Assembly: GCA_031401675.1 (NCBI GenBank)
Contig: JANNRR010000065.1
Span: forward strand, 1-24,131
DNA length: 24,131 nt
Direction: 5' to 3'
Source: JANNRR01 sp031401675
GTDB taxonomy: Bacteria > Pseudomonadota > Alphaproteobacteria > Rhodobacterales > Rhodobacteraceae
Shown here: positions 5,748 to 14,304 of the stretch, one piece after another
Position numbering within the stretch: position 1 is the first letter of the stretch
Layout of the letters: every line of letters begins with the position of its first letter
The notes under the pieces: generated by a model
The model's database searches: none
What the model saw: only the letters and a program-made list of their open reading frames with translations
What the model was told of the DNA's origin: nothing
Program-made: the position numbers and the translations under genes

Positions 5748-8033
5748 ATGACGAATGACACCGGTTCGGAACGCGCCGCGACGGCTGACCAACGGTTGCC
5801 GATGCAGCTTGTCGGCGGCTGGGAGGTCGGCCTGCTGGCCTTCATGGCGGTTCTTTTCCTGTTTGCAGCCTGGATCAATCCCAACTTCTTCGGAACCTCT
5901 GCGGCTCTGGGCTCGGTGTTGCGCGATGCGTCGCGCTTTGGCGTCATGGCTGTCGGCATGTCGTTCGTGATCGTGAACAAGGACCTCGATCTATCGGTCG
6001 GTTCGATCTACGGGGTCACTGCAACCGTGTTTTCGGTTTCCTACTCGACCAGCTACTATGACTCCGGGTTGATGACCGCGGTAATCTGGAGCCTGGGCGT
6101 GGGGTTGCTGTTCGGCGTCATCAACGGCACGCTTGTCACCTACCTGCGCGTGCCGGCCTTTATTGCCACATTGACCACGCTGTTCATCGGGCGCGGCTTT
6201 GTGACCGGCCTGTCCGGTGGCAAGACCATTTCGTTTCTGCAAAAGGCCGATGCCGATCCGGGTTTCTTCATGCTGGGAACCACGAACGCGATCGGCTTCA
6301 ACAATCAGATCCTGATTTTCTTGGTTGTTGCCATTGTCGGTGCGCTCGTGCTGTCAAAAACCCGCTGGGGGTATGAAACCTTTGCCTCGGGCGGCAACAC
6401 GCTGGCTGCGTCCTATGCCGGGATACCGACCAACTGGGTCCGGATGCGGGCCTACATCATCTCGGCCCTGTGCGCCACGGTGGCGGGGATGATGGCGGTG
6501 GCCGAGGGGCGTGGCATCACCGCACAATATGGCCAGGGGCTGGAGCTGATCGTCATCGCCTCGGTGATTGTCGGTGGCGCATCGATCCTGGGCGGACGCG
6601 GCCGGGTGATCGGCGCAGCGATGGGCGTGATCCTGATCGTGCTGATCGACAAGGTCCTGCGTGAAGGCGTGCCGATCATGCGAACGATGAAAGTGGGCGA
6701 CGTCGACATGCAGATCCGCGCCGTAGCACAACTCCCGCCCGGTGCGGTTCCGGCCTTTCTGGGCCTGATCCTGCTGTGCGCCGTGTTGTTCGAGCCCTAT
6801 GTGATCCGCGGCAACCTGTTCGGCCGCCTGTGGGCATTCCTGCGCGGCCAGCCAGCCCCGCCGGTGCCCGATCTGGGCGGCGTGGCGATCGAAGGCGCGC
6901 AGACCAAAGGCGCGCGCATGATCACCCGCTCGCACCGGCCAAGGGGACTGGCGGCTTTCATTGCCCGGCGCGACGCCCCGGCGATCCTGCTGGTGGTCGT
7001 GCTCTGGCTGGTCGGCTTTGCGCTTCGCCCGGATTTCTGGGGCGGGATCGACAACAGCTTCAATCTGCTGCTGGCCTTTACCGAGGTGTCATTGTTGTGC
7101 ATCGGGCTGACGTTTGTGATTGCAAATGGCGATATCGATCTGTCGGTCGGTTCCGTGCTGGCCCTCGCCGGGGCCACCGCGGCCTTCTGCATGAAGAACC
7201 TGGAGCTTCATCCCTTCCTTTCAGTTCTGATCGCCCTGACGGCCGGGACGTTGGCCGGGATGATCAACGGCTTCCTGATGACCCGCTTCAAGTTGCCCGC
7301 CTTTGTCGTAACGCTGGGCATGTTCTACATGGCGCGCGGCATTTCAGCCTGGCTGGTCGAAGGCCGGCAATTGTCGGAATTCCCCGACGGGTTCAATTTG
7401 ATCGGGCGCAAGCTGATCGAATTGCTGACCAGCCTCGGCATCGCCCCGACCGAAGGCATCTGGTTCGACATCGCGGCAGCGCTGAGCATGCAGACCATCA
7501 TTATGTTCGTCATTGCCGTTTTCGCGGGCGTGGTGTTGGCCTATACGCCCATCGGGCAGGCGGTTCTGGCCACTGGCGGAAATCAACGGGCAGCAGACTA
7601 CGCCGGAATCAGAACGAACCGCATCCGCTTCTGGTCCATCGTGTTTTCAGCGCTTTGCGCGTCCGTCGCCGGTGTGATCTACATCGCGTTTTTCCGCGCC
7701 TTCAACCCTTCGGCCGGGCAACTGCGCGAATTGGACGCGATTGCCGCCATCATCATTGGCGGGGCCTCGATCTTTGGCGGCTACGGCACCATCATCGGCG
7801 CGCTGGCCGGGGCGGCGGTCATTGCGTTGATGCGGGCGCTGCTCAGCCTGCAGATCATATTCGGCGACCGTTCCTTCACCATGCCGCAGCATTGGGTGAA
7901 TGTGTTCATCGGCCTGATCCTGATCATCGCGGTTCTGGCCGATATCTGGATCAGGCAGAACAACGTGTTTGCCATTCTTGCCCAGAAATACCGGCTGCGC
8001 CCGAAAGCCGCATTGGAGCCTTTCAATGACTGA
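5748..8033 (+). CDS. CUT2 sugar ABC transporter permease, two permease domains fused
   Basis: A 761-residue inner-membrane protein made of two complete RbsC-like permease domains. Each carries the family landmarks: NKDLDLSVGS at about 77-86 and NGDIDLSVGS at about 460-469; then VGGASILGGRG at about 275-285 and IGGASIFGGYG at about 670-680. A hydrophilic linker spans about residues 351-405. A Met at 391 (MITRSHRPRG) looks like the old start of the second half, as though two adjacent genes became one. Usual permeases of this family are 310-350 residues and act as a pair, so this fusion supplies both halves of the channel and may form a pseudo-heterodimer. The two domains differ considerably. 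The start at 5748 has a weak GGTGAG ribosome binding site. The stop overlaps the ATPase start by 8 bases. Confidence 0.92.
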   Translation: MTNDTGSERAATADQRLPMQLVGGWEVGLLAFMAVLFLFAAWINPNFFGTSAALGSVLRDASRFGVMAVGMSFVIVNKDLDLSVGSIYGVTATVFSVSYSTSYYDSGLMTAVIWSLGVGLLFGVINGTLVTYLRVPAFIATLTTLFIGRGFVTGLSGGKTISFLQKADADPGFFMLGTTNAIGFNNQILIFLVVAIVGALVLSKTRWGYETFASGGNTLAASYAGIPTNWVRMRAYIISALCATVAGMMAVAEGRGITAQYGQGLELIVIASVIVGGASILGGRGRVIGAAMGVILIVLIDKVLREGVPIMRTMKVGDVDMQIRAVAQLPPGAVPAFLGLILLCAVLFEPYVIRGNLFGRLWAFLRGQPAPPVPDLGGVAIEGAQTKGARMITRSHRPRGLAAFIARRDAPAILLVVVLWLVGFALRPDFWGGIDNSFNLLLAFTEVSLLCIGLTFVIANGDIDLSVGSVLALAGATAAFCMKNLELHPFLSVLIALTAGTLAGMINGFLMTRFKLPAFVVTLGMFYMARGISAWLVEGRQLSEFPDGFNLIGRKLIELLTSLGIAPTEGIWFDIAAALSMQTIIMFVIAVFAGVVLAYTPIGQAVLATGGNQRAADYAGIRTNRIRFWSIVFSALCASVAGVIYIAFFRAFNPSAGQLRELDAIAAIIIGGASIFGGYGTIIGALAGAAVIALMRALLSLQIIFGDRSFTMPQHWVNVFIGLILIIAVLADIWIRQNNVFAILAQKYRLRPKAALEPFND

Positions 8034-8778
8034 CCGCACCACCCCGATCATCGAAATGCGTGGCATCACCAAATCATTCGGTGCCGTGCGGGCGCTGAAC
8101 GCGGTAAATCTGACGCTAGCCCCCGGCGAAGTGCTGGGGCTGGTCGGCGACAACTCGGCCGGCAAGTCTACCTTGATGAAAATTCTGACGGGAGCCTATC
8201 AACGCGATTCCGGCGACGTTCTGGTGGCGGGAAAGCCGACGCATTTCCACAGCCCGCATGAAAGCCGCGATGTCGGCCTGGAAATGATCTATCAGGACTT
8301 TGCGCTCTGCGGCAACATGGACGTGGGCCAGAACATCTTTCTGGGGCGCTGGCCGCGCCGGGGTCCGTTCGTCGACCGGCGCAAAATGTACAAGGAAGCC
8401 GCAGATGTGCTGCAACGGCTCAAGGTCGACGTGAATTCGGTGTTTCAGAAGGTCGAAAGCCTGTCGGGCGGGCGTCAGCAATCGGTGGCCATTGCTCGCG
8501 CCATCTCCTTCGACCCGGTCGTTGTCATTCTGGACGAGCCCACGGCGAACCTGTCGGTGATGGCGACGGAACGGCTGTTGCAGACCATGACCGAACTGAA
8601 GACGCAAGGCGTGGCGCAGATCATCATTTCGCACCGGCTGACCGACATCTTTGAAGTGGGTGACCGGGTGATGGTGCTGAAGCGTGGCGAAAACGTCGGC
8701 GAACGCATGATCAAGGCCACGACCGAGCATGAAGTGCTTGAACTGATCGTGGCAGGCACGCCGGTAAGAGCAGCTTAG
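8026..8778 (+). CDS. CUT2 sugar ABC transporter ATP-binding protein, single domain
   Basis: A 250-residue cytoplasmic ATPase. Motifs in order: Walker A GDNSAGKS (41-48), Q-loop Gln90, signature LSGGR (146-150), Walker B VVVILDE (165-171) and switch His203 in ISHRL. RbsA-type partners usually have two ATPase domains in about 500 residues; this is the one-domain form and presumably dimerises under the fused permease. Two family positions differ from the common GDNGAGKS and TAALSV, reading GDNSAGKS and TANLSV; neither removes a catalytic residue. The start at 8026 overlaps the permease stop, typical of translational coupling. It is the last gene of the operon and converges on the ATPase gene of the second transporter, 86 bases away. 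Confidence 0.93.
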   Translation: MTDRTTPIIEMRGITKSFGAVRALNAVNLTLAPGEVLGLVGDNSAGKSTLMKILTGAYQRDSGDVLVAGKPTHFHSPHESRDVGLEMIYQDFALCGNMDVGQNIFLGRWPRRGPFVDRRKMYKEAADVLQRLKVDVNSVFQKVESLSGGRQQSVAIARAISFDPVVVILDEPTANLSVMATERLLQTMTELKTQGVAQIIISHRLTDIFEVGDRVMVLKRGENVGERMIKATTEHEVLELIVAGTPVRAA

Positions 8779-8864
8779 AGGGGAGCCGCCGAGCATGCCG
8801 GCCGCATCCTGCGGGCGCAGCGTACCGAAACGATTTTCCGGACCGACGCAGCGCAGGATATCTG

Positions 8865-9950
8865 TCAGATAACCGCTTCCGTCTGCGGGTCGATCAGGAT
8901 GACACGGGTCATGTCGATATCAATCGTGATCTGCTGCCCCGGGCCGCTGACGTCCTGCACCTCAAGCTCGGCAATGATGCTGGTGCCACCCATCGGCAGC
9001 GTGACGTGCAGGCGCGACCCGGTTGGCTGGACCAGTTCGACCGTGACCGCAATCCGGGCCCGACCCGGCAGCATGCTCGGACCTGACAGGCTGACGTGCT
9101 GCGGCCGGATGCCCAGGATCACCGCCCGATCGTCACCACCCGACGCCGCACCCGGCACTTTGTCCGAAATAGGCAACCGGGTTCCGTCGGCCAGAACCAC
9201 AGCGTCACCTGACCGCTGCGCTGGCAGAAAGTTCATCCGCGGGCTGCCGAGGAAACCTGCGACGAACAGGCTTTTGGGTCGCTCGAACAGATCGAGCGGT
9301 GACCCCATCTGTTCGATCCGGCCATCGCGCAGCAGAACTACCCGGTCCGCCAGCGTCATCGCCTCGATCTGATCATGCGTCACATAGATCATGGTGCGGC
9401 GCAGTTCCCGGTGCAGCCGCTTGATCTCGACCCGCATGTCATCGCGCAGTTGCGCGTCGAGGTTGGACAATGGCTCGTCGAACAGGAACAGCCGCGCGTC
9501 GCGCACAATGGCGCGGCCGATCGCGACCCGCTGGCGTTGACCGCCCGACAACTCGCGCGGAAACCGCTGCAACAGCGGGCCGATCCCCAGCATGTCAGCG
9601 GCACGCTGTACCCGCCGATCAATCTCGGCGGACGCCACTTTCCGGGCCTGCAGGCCGAACGCGATGTTGTCACGGACGTTCATGAAGGGGTAAAGCGCAT
9701 AATTCTGGAACACCATGGCAATGTCGCGGTCGCGCGGACGGGCCCAAGTCACATCCTTGTTGCCGATCTCGATGCGACCCTCGCTTGCCTCCTCAAGTCC
9801 GGCAATGGTGCGCAACAGCGTGGACTTCCCGCAGCCCGATGGCCCGACCAGCACCATGAATTCGCCCGAGGCAACCTCCAGATCAATTCCCTTTACGGCG
9901 TGATAGGCACCGTAAGACTTGTGCAGACCGGTGATTTTCAGATCAGACAT
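8865..9950 (-). CDS. CUT1 sugar ABC transporter ATP-binding protein (MalK/UgpC type)
   Basis: A 361-residue ATPase. Motifs: Walker A GPSGCGKST (36-44), Q-loop Gln82, signature LSGGQ (134-138), Walker B LFLFDEP (154-160), switch His192 in THDQ. Residues from about 235 form the TOBE/OB-fold regulatory domain typical of MalK and UgpC (GIRPQHVSLSG is visible). Full length for the family. It is the last gene of the minus-strand operon, starting three bases after the MalG-like stop. It would power the MalF/MalG-like pair encoded just upstream; such ATPases sometimes serve several transporters. Confidence 0.95.
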   Translation of the reverse strand: MSDLKITGLHKSYGAYHAVKGIDLEVASGEFMVLVGPSGCGKSTLLRTIAGLEEASEGRIEIGNKDVTWARPRDRDIAMVFQNYALYPFMNVRDNIAFGLQARKVASAEIDRRVQRAADMLGIGPLLQRFPRELSGGQRQRVAIGRAIVRDARLFLFDEPLSNLDAQLRDDMRVEIKRLHRELRRTMIYVTHDQIEAMTLADRVVLLRDGRIEQMGSPLDLFERPKSLFVAGFLGSPRMNFLPAQRSGDAVVLADGTRLPISDKVPGAASGGDDRAVILGIRPQHVSLSGPSMLPGRARIAVTVELVQPTGSRLHVTLPMGGTSIIAELEVQDVSGPGQQITIDIDMTRVILIDPQTEAVI

Positions 9951-9953
9951 CCA

Positions 9954-10793
9954 TCACCCCTTGACTGCGCCCATCGAAATGCCGCGCACCAGATAGCGTT
10001 GCAAGGTCGCCACCGCGAGAAACACCGGAATTGTGCCCAGAACCGACATCGCGGCGATCTTGGCCCAGAAGTTCGACTGGCCGCCAAAGTAATGCGTGAC
10101 CTGAACCGTATAAGTGGTGACTTCGGTGCGCGTCAGCACCAAGGCGAACAGGAATTCGTTCCAGGCGAAGACGAAGGTGAACACCGCCGTTGCAAACAAC
10201 CCTGCCCGCGCCATCGGAAACACCACCTTCCACAACACTTCCCACCGCGTGCAGCCATCAACCAGCGCGCTTTCCTCCAGTTCCAGTGGAATATCCTCGA
10301 TGTAGCCGCGCATCATCCAGATGACATAGGGCAGGTTGAACGCGGTATAGAGCAGGATCAGGCCAAAGTAGGTATCGACCCAGCCAAAGAAGACATAAAG
10401 CAGAAAGATCGGAAACACGATGGCGACCGGTGGCATCATCCGTTGCGAAATGATCCACACCGCCAGGTTCTCGCCACCAGTCTTGAACCGCACCAGCGAA
10501 TAGGCGGCAATCGTGCCGAAGATCATGGCGAATACTGTCGAGGTGCTGGCCAAGATCAGGCTGTTCAGCACCGAAACCGCGTCACCGTCCTTGAACAGCA
10601 CCCGGTAATTGTCGAACTGAAGGCTTTGCGGGTACCAGGCCGGTGGAAAGGCAAAGATCTCGTCCGGTGTCTTGAACGAGATGATGAAAAGCCAATAGAT
10701 CGGAAAACAGAAGATCAGCACCAGCAGGCAAGCGACCCCATAGCGCACGGCCAGCCGCGTGCTCTTGCGGCGGTGAAACGGCCTCACACTCAT
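9954..10793 (-). CDS. CUT1 sugar ABC transporter permease, MalG-like
   Basis: A 279-residue inner-membrane protein with about six membrane helices, the first at about residues 18-40. The cytoplasmic EAA loop that docks the ATPase is visible as EESALVDGCTRWEVLWKVVFP (about 173-193). The start codon overlaps the MalF-like stop as ATGA, and the stop is three bases before the ATPase start, so the three genes are translationally linked. It forms the channel heterodimer with the upstream MalF-like protein. Confidence 0.93.
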   Translation of the reverse strand: MSVRPFHRRKSTRLAVRYGVACLLVLIFCFPIYWLFIISFKTPDEIFAFPPAWYPQSLQFDNYRVLFKDGDAVSVLNSLILASTSTVFAMIFGTIAAYSLVRFKTGGENLAVWIISQRMMPPVAIVFPIFLLYVFFGWVDTYFGLILLYTAFNLPYVIWMMRGYIEDIPLELEESALVDGCTRWEVLWKVVFPMARAGLFATAVFTFVFAWNEFLFALVLTRTEVTTYTVQVTHYFGGQSNFWAKIAAMSVLGTIPVFLAVATLQRYLVRGISMGAVKG

Positions 10794-11668
10794 TTCGCCA
10801 GCCCCATGCGCCGGATCGCCCAGGTGACAACCACCGTCAGCAACAACACCACCAGAAAGGCAATCGCCGCCGTGTAGCTGGTTTCAAACTGCTTGAAGCC
10901 CTGCGCATAGGCATAGACCGAAATGGTCTCGGTCATGGTGCCCGGCCCGCCCTGGGTCAGCGCCCAGATGATGTCGAAGATCCGGAACAGATCCAGCCCC
11001 CGGATCAGAATGGCAATCGCCATCACCGGCCAGATTGCCGGCAGCACGATGCGGTGAAAGGTGCGCAGAAAGCCGGCACCATCCAGTTCGGCCGCTTCCA
11101 TCTGTGATTTGTCGACATTCGACAAGGCCGCCAGCAGGATCAGGAACATGAACGGCGTCCATTGCCAGACCTCGCAGAACAGGATGGCCGGGTAGACCAG
11201 ATAGGAACTGATCGTCCACAAGGCGGCAACCGGTTCGCCCCAGACCCAGCCCAGAATCTGGTTGATCGGCCCGTAGCGGTTGTCGAACAGCAGCCGCCAG
11301 GTCGCCCCGGCGACAATCGGCGAAATGATGGTCGGCAGCACCAGCAGCGAAATGAAAAGCGGCCGCCCCGGCATCTTTTCCAGAAACAGGTAGGCCATGG
11401 CCAGGCCCAATACCAGCTCCAGCGGCAGGGCAATGGCGGTGATCAGCACGGTGTGACCCAGCGACAGCCACAGCCGTTTGTCGGTGAACAGATTGGCGTA
11501 ATTGTACAGCCCGGCGAACGAGGTATCGACCTCCATCATGTCGATCCGCATGAAGCTGACGATCAGCGAATAGATCAGCGGAAACAGCCCGACCAGGAGC
11601 AACAGGAAGATCGCCGGAGCGAGCAACCAGTACTTGAAGTTGCGGTCGGGGCGCAGGGCGGCTGTCAT
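10790..11668 (-). CDS. CUT1 sugar ABC transporter permease, MalF-like
   Basis: A 292-residue inner-membrane protein with about six helices, the first at about residues 14-40 (YWLLAPAIFLLLLVGLFPLI). The EAA loop reads EAAELDGAGFLRTFHRIVLP (191-210). It has the short form without the large periplasmic loop of enteric MalF, usual for this family. An AAAGG-like ribosome binding site precedes the ATG at 11668. It follows the binding-protein gene after a 65-base gap containing a stem-loop. Confidence 0.93.
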   Translation of the reverse strand: MTAALRPDRNFKYWLLAPAIFLLLLVGLFPLIYSLIVSFMRIDMMEVDTSFAGLYNYANLFTDKRLWLSLGHTVLITAIALPLELVLGLAMAYLFLEKMPGRPLFISLLVLPTIISPIVAGATWRLLFDNRYGPINQILGWVWGEPVAALWTISSYLVYPAILFCEVWQWTPFMFLILLAALSNVDKSQMEAAELDGAGFLRTFHRIVLPAIWPVMAIAILIRGLDLFRIFDIIWALTQGGPGTMTETISVYAYAQGFKQFETSYTAAIAFLVVLLLTVVVTWAIRRMGLAK

Positions 11669-11695
11669 GCAGGCCTTTTGGTGTCAGTTGGCGTG

Positions 11696-11722
11696 CCCTT
11701 CCCGGCCCGGTGCCGGAAAGGG
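11696..11722 (-). promoter_or_regulatory. Stem-loop between binding-protein gene and malF-like gene
   Basis: CCCTTCCCGGC (11696-11706) pairs with GCCGGAAAGGG (11712-11722) at 10 of 11 positions with a five-base loop. It lies directly after the stop of the binding-protein gene on the minus strand. With no T-run it is more likely an attenuator or mRNA-stabilising element than a full terminator, like the one at 5685-5721 in the other transporter operon. Confidence 0.5.
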
Positions 11723-11733
11723 CGGAAATCAGG

Positions 11734-13182
11734 TCACATCGCCGGATAGGCCCCGGACTTGGCGGACCAACTGGCATAGACCGCCTTTTGCGCCTCGACC
11801 CCGATCTTGTCGGTGATCGCATCCCACTGCGCGGCCGCATCGTCGAGGATCGCCTTTGGATCCTCGCCTGTCCACAGCCGAGAGACGGACTGCCGCAGCA
11901 CTTCCTCGTATTTGTCGGTCTGCAACAGCGACAAATCCAGCAACCCGCTGTCTGCCGCCGCCTGCAATGCCGTCAGATAGTCCTTGGCGTCCGGCCACTT
12001 GGCCAGATACTCCGGACTGGTGAAATGCGAGGTGCGGAAGGGGTCGCGCAAGGCATAGGGCAGCTGCACCCGCTCCAGACTGACGGATTCGCTGTTCAGC
12101 CACTGGATGAACAGATAGGCCGCCTCCTTGTTCTTGGAGGACGAGGCGACCGACAGGGCAAAGCCTGCCGCCAGTTGCGGGTGCCCACCCGGCGTCAGTG
12201 CATAGCCGACCTTGCCGGCGATGGTCGATTTCGGCACCCAGCTCATTACCTCCTGATCGGTGCCATAGCCCGCAGCCCAGCGGCCATAGGGTGGCCAGGA
12301 CAGGGTCATCGCGGTTTCACCTTGCAGGAACGCCGCCAGGTTTTCCACAAAACCCCATTGCTCGACGCCGGGCGGGGCCCAATTGTTTTCCGCCACCCAT
12401 TCGGTGAACACCTTGACCCCGGCATCGGAATTGATCGTGGCCCGCATCGTCTCGGCATCGAAGAACCTGCCGCCCTCGTTGCGGAAGCGTTCCTGGAACA
12501 TGAAGTTGCCATAGCCCGCTTCGCGGAAGAACGCGGCACCGTAGGGTTTGCCGTCGGTATGTTCGGTGATGAACTGGCCCAACTGGTCGAAATCGGCCCA
12601 GGTCGTCGGCGGCATCGGCAGATCGCTGCCGAACTTTTCCTTGTAGGCGGCCTGCAGCGCCGGATCGCCCAGGATGTCCTTGCGGTAGTACATCAGGAAC
12701 ATGTCACCGTCGTCGGGAAAGCCGTAGATCTTGCCATCGACCATCATCTGGTTGTCGCGGTAGGTCGGCGCGATCATCTGAAGTTCCTTGGCATAGCCGA
12801 ACTTCTCGACGTAGGGGTCCAGCACTTCCAGCGCACCGGCGTTCACCAGATCGGGCATCCACGCCGGGATCACGTTCAGCGCATCATAGGCACCGGTGCC
12901 CGCCCGGTATTCCTGCATGATCTTGGTGAACATCTCGGCCACCGGCACCTCGATCACGTTCACGTCGATGCCGGTCAGTTCCTTCCATTTCGGCCCGGAA
13001 GAGTTTTTGGGGTCCAGCGACTGCAGCCCCGCCTCTCAGACAATGGTGATGGTCTGGCCCCGGTATTGCTGCGCCGCCGCCACAGCGGTTTCCGCCGCCG
13101 CCTGCGCCCAGGCTGGTCGCGTGAATAGTCCGGCAAATCCGGCCGCGAGGCCCAGCTTGCCGACATCCCGTCTTGTAACCAT
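11734..13182 (-). pseudogene. CUT1 substrate-binding protein interrupted by an in-frame TGA
   Basis: The frame encodes a 482-codon extracellular sugar-binding protein except for a TGA at codon 49 (13036-13038). The start at 13182 has a GGGAGGAAG ribosome binding site. Residues 3-28 look like a Tat-type signal (TRRDVGKLGLAAG, then PAWAQA). The codons before the TGA read GQTITIV and those after read EAGLQSLDPKNSSGP. In relatives I remember a Trp stands here, so TGG to TGA is the simplest explanation. After the stop the protein continues unbroken with family-like segments (VPVAEMFTKI, GFPDDGDMFLMYYRKDIL, MTLSWPPYG, LFIQWLNSE). A restart at about 12963 would lack the signal peptide. Either the gene is recently inactivated, or the base is a sequencing error, or the stop is read through. 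All downstream genes are intact. Confidence 0.85.
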
Positions 13183-13254
13183 TTCTTCCTCCCGTTGATG
13201 AACGGCTCCCTCCAAGGCAGACGTTCGTGTTTCCCGGCGCATTGTCGGGAATTG

Positions 13255-14304
13255 TCATGATCGAAAACTGCGCGCGTAAACCTCCAGCTTTCCCCGGAAC
13301 CCGGGTTGGTCGAGCACGGCCCGGTTCACCACCCCGCGCGGCACCAGTCCGCGCTGAACATCGAGGACCGCGCGCACATCAGCGGCGCCGTTGCCGGCAA
13401 AGCACTGGTCGGTCCAGCACAGGGAATGCGGCGTGACGATCACGTTATCGAGCGCGAAAAGCGGATCGGCAGGGTCTGTCGGTTCAGCTTCGAACACATC
13501 AAGCCCGGCTCCGGCAATCGTCCGGTTCTGCAGAGCCGCCGTCAGCGCCTTTTGATCGACAATCGGGCCGCGTGCCGTGTTGATCAGGTACGCCGTCGGT
13601 TTCATCATCGCCAGCCGGTTCGCATTGACGATATGATGCGTCGCGCTTGTCAGCGGGCAGTTCACCGTCAGGATATCGGCACGGGTGAACAGATCGTCGA
13701 GCCCGACAAGTTCGATGCCCAGTTCCGCCGCCAGTTTCGGGTCGGCAAACGGGTCGTGGACGATGTAGCGCATGTCGAACGGGCGGGCCATCCGGAACAG
13801 CTCCGCACCGATGTTGCCAATACCGAGCGAGCCGAGCACCTTTCCGACCAACCCGACCCCCATGTGATCGCCCCTGGCGGCAAAGCCCGGTGCACCCAGT
13901 CGCGTCAGGCGGTCCTTGACCATGATCTTGCCGGTCAGTGCCAGCATGAAGGTCAGAATAGCAACCGCAACCGGGCGGCGCACGCCGTCAGGGGTGATCA
14001 CCAGGGCCACGTCATTTGCAGTGCAGGCCGGGACATCGACGGTGTCGTAACCGACCCCGAACCTTGCCACCACCGCCAGCCGACCGCTCTTGGGCAGGCT
14101 TTCCGGCGCAAGCCGGCTGATCAACAGGATCAGCGCATCGAACCCCTCCAATTCTGCTGCCCGCACCGGATTGGCGGTCGACAGATACGCCACCTCGACC
14201 CCGGGTGCGCCGAGCAGCAGACCCAAGTCGAAATCGGGATAGACCGGCGTGCCGTCGGCCTTGCGAAAGTCTCCCGACAAGGCGACGCGAAAGCTCTCTC
14301 CCAT
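13255..14304 (-). CDS. D-isomer-specific 2-hydroxyacid dehydrogenase
   Basis: A 349-residue NAD(P)-dependent oxidoreductase that would interconvert a 2-hydroxy acid and a 2-oxo acid. The dinucleotide-binding motif is GIGNIG (about 161-166). The catalytic triad is visible: Arg245 in NTARG, Glu274 in VFEAEP, His293 in TPHSLCW. The ATG at 14304 overlaps the aldolase stop as TGATG; a GTG one codon earlier is an alternative. Being coupled to an aldolase gene it may act on the cleavage product, for example a glyoxylate- or hydroxypyruvate-type reaction, or on the sugar acid itself. The substrate is not shown by the sequence. Confidence 0.9.
   Translation of the reverse strand: MGESFRVALSGDFRKADGTPVYPDFDLGLLLGAPGVEVAYLSTANPVRAAELEGFDALILLISRLAPESLPKSGRLAVVARFGVGYDTVDVPACTANDVALVITPDGVRRPVAVAILTFMLALTGKIMVKDRLTRLGAPGFAARGDHMGVGLVGKVLGSLGIGNIGAELFRMARPFDMRYIVHDPFADPKLAAELGIELVGLDDLFTRADILTVNCPLTSATHHIVNANRLAMMKPTAYLINTARGPIVDQKALTAALQNRTIAGAGLDVFEAEPTDPADPLFALDNVIVTPHSLCWTDQCFAGNGAADVRAVLDVQRGLVPRGVVNRAVLDQPGFRGKLEVYARSFRS

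Noticed and set aside
8807..8858. Possible terminator hairpin between convergent ATPase genes
   Set aside because: TCCTGCG and CGCAGGA can pair over only 7 bp with a loop of nearly 40 bases and no T-run; not convincing.
9375..10877. Long plus-strand open frame of 500 codons
   Set aside because: Antisense to the CUT1 ATPase and MalG-like genes; its His- and Gln-rich composition is typical of a shadow frame in GC-rich DNA.
11710..13128. Long plus-strand open frame of 472 codons
   Set aside because: Antisense to the interrupted binding-protein gene, whose own frame is clearly family-like on both sides of the TGA.
11734..13182. Genome-wide UGA recoding to Trp, or a selenoprotein
   Set aside because: TGA is the evident stop of many intact genes here, including ones in overlapping start/stop junctions, and the position is a probable Trp rather than a Sec-type site.
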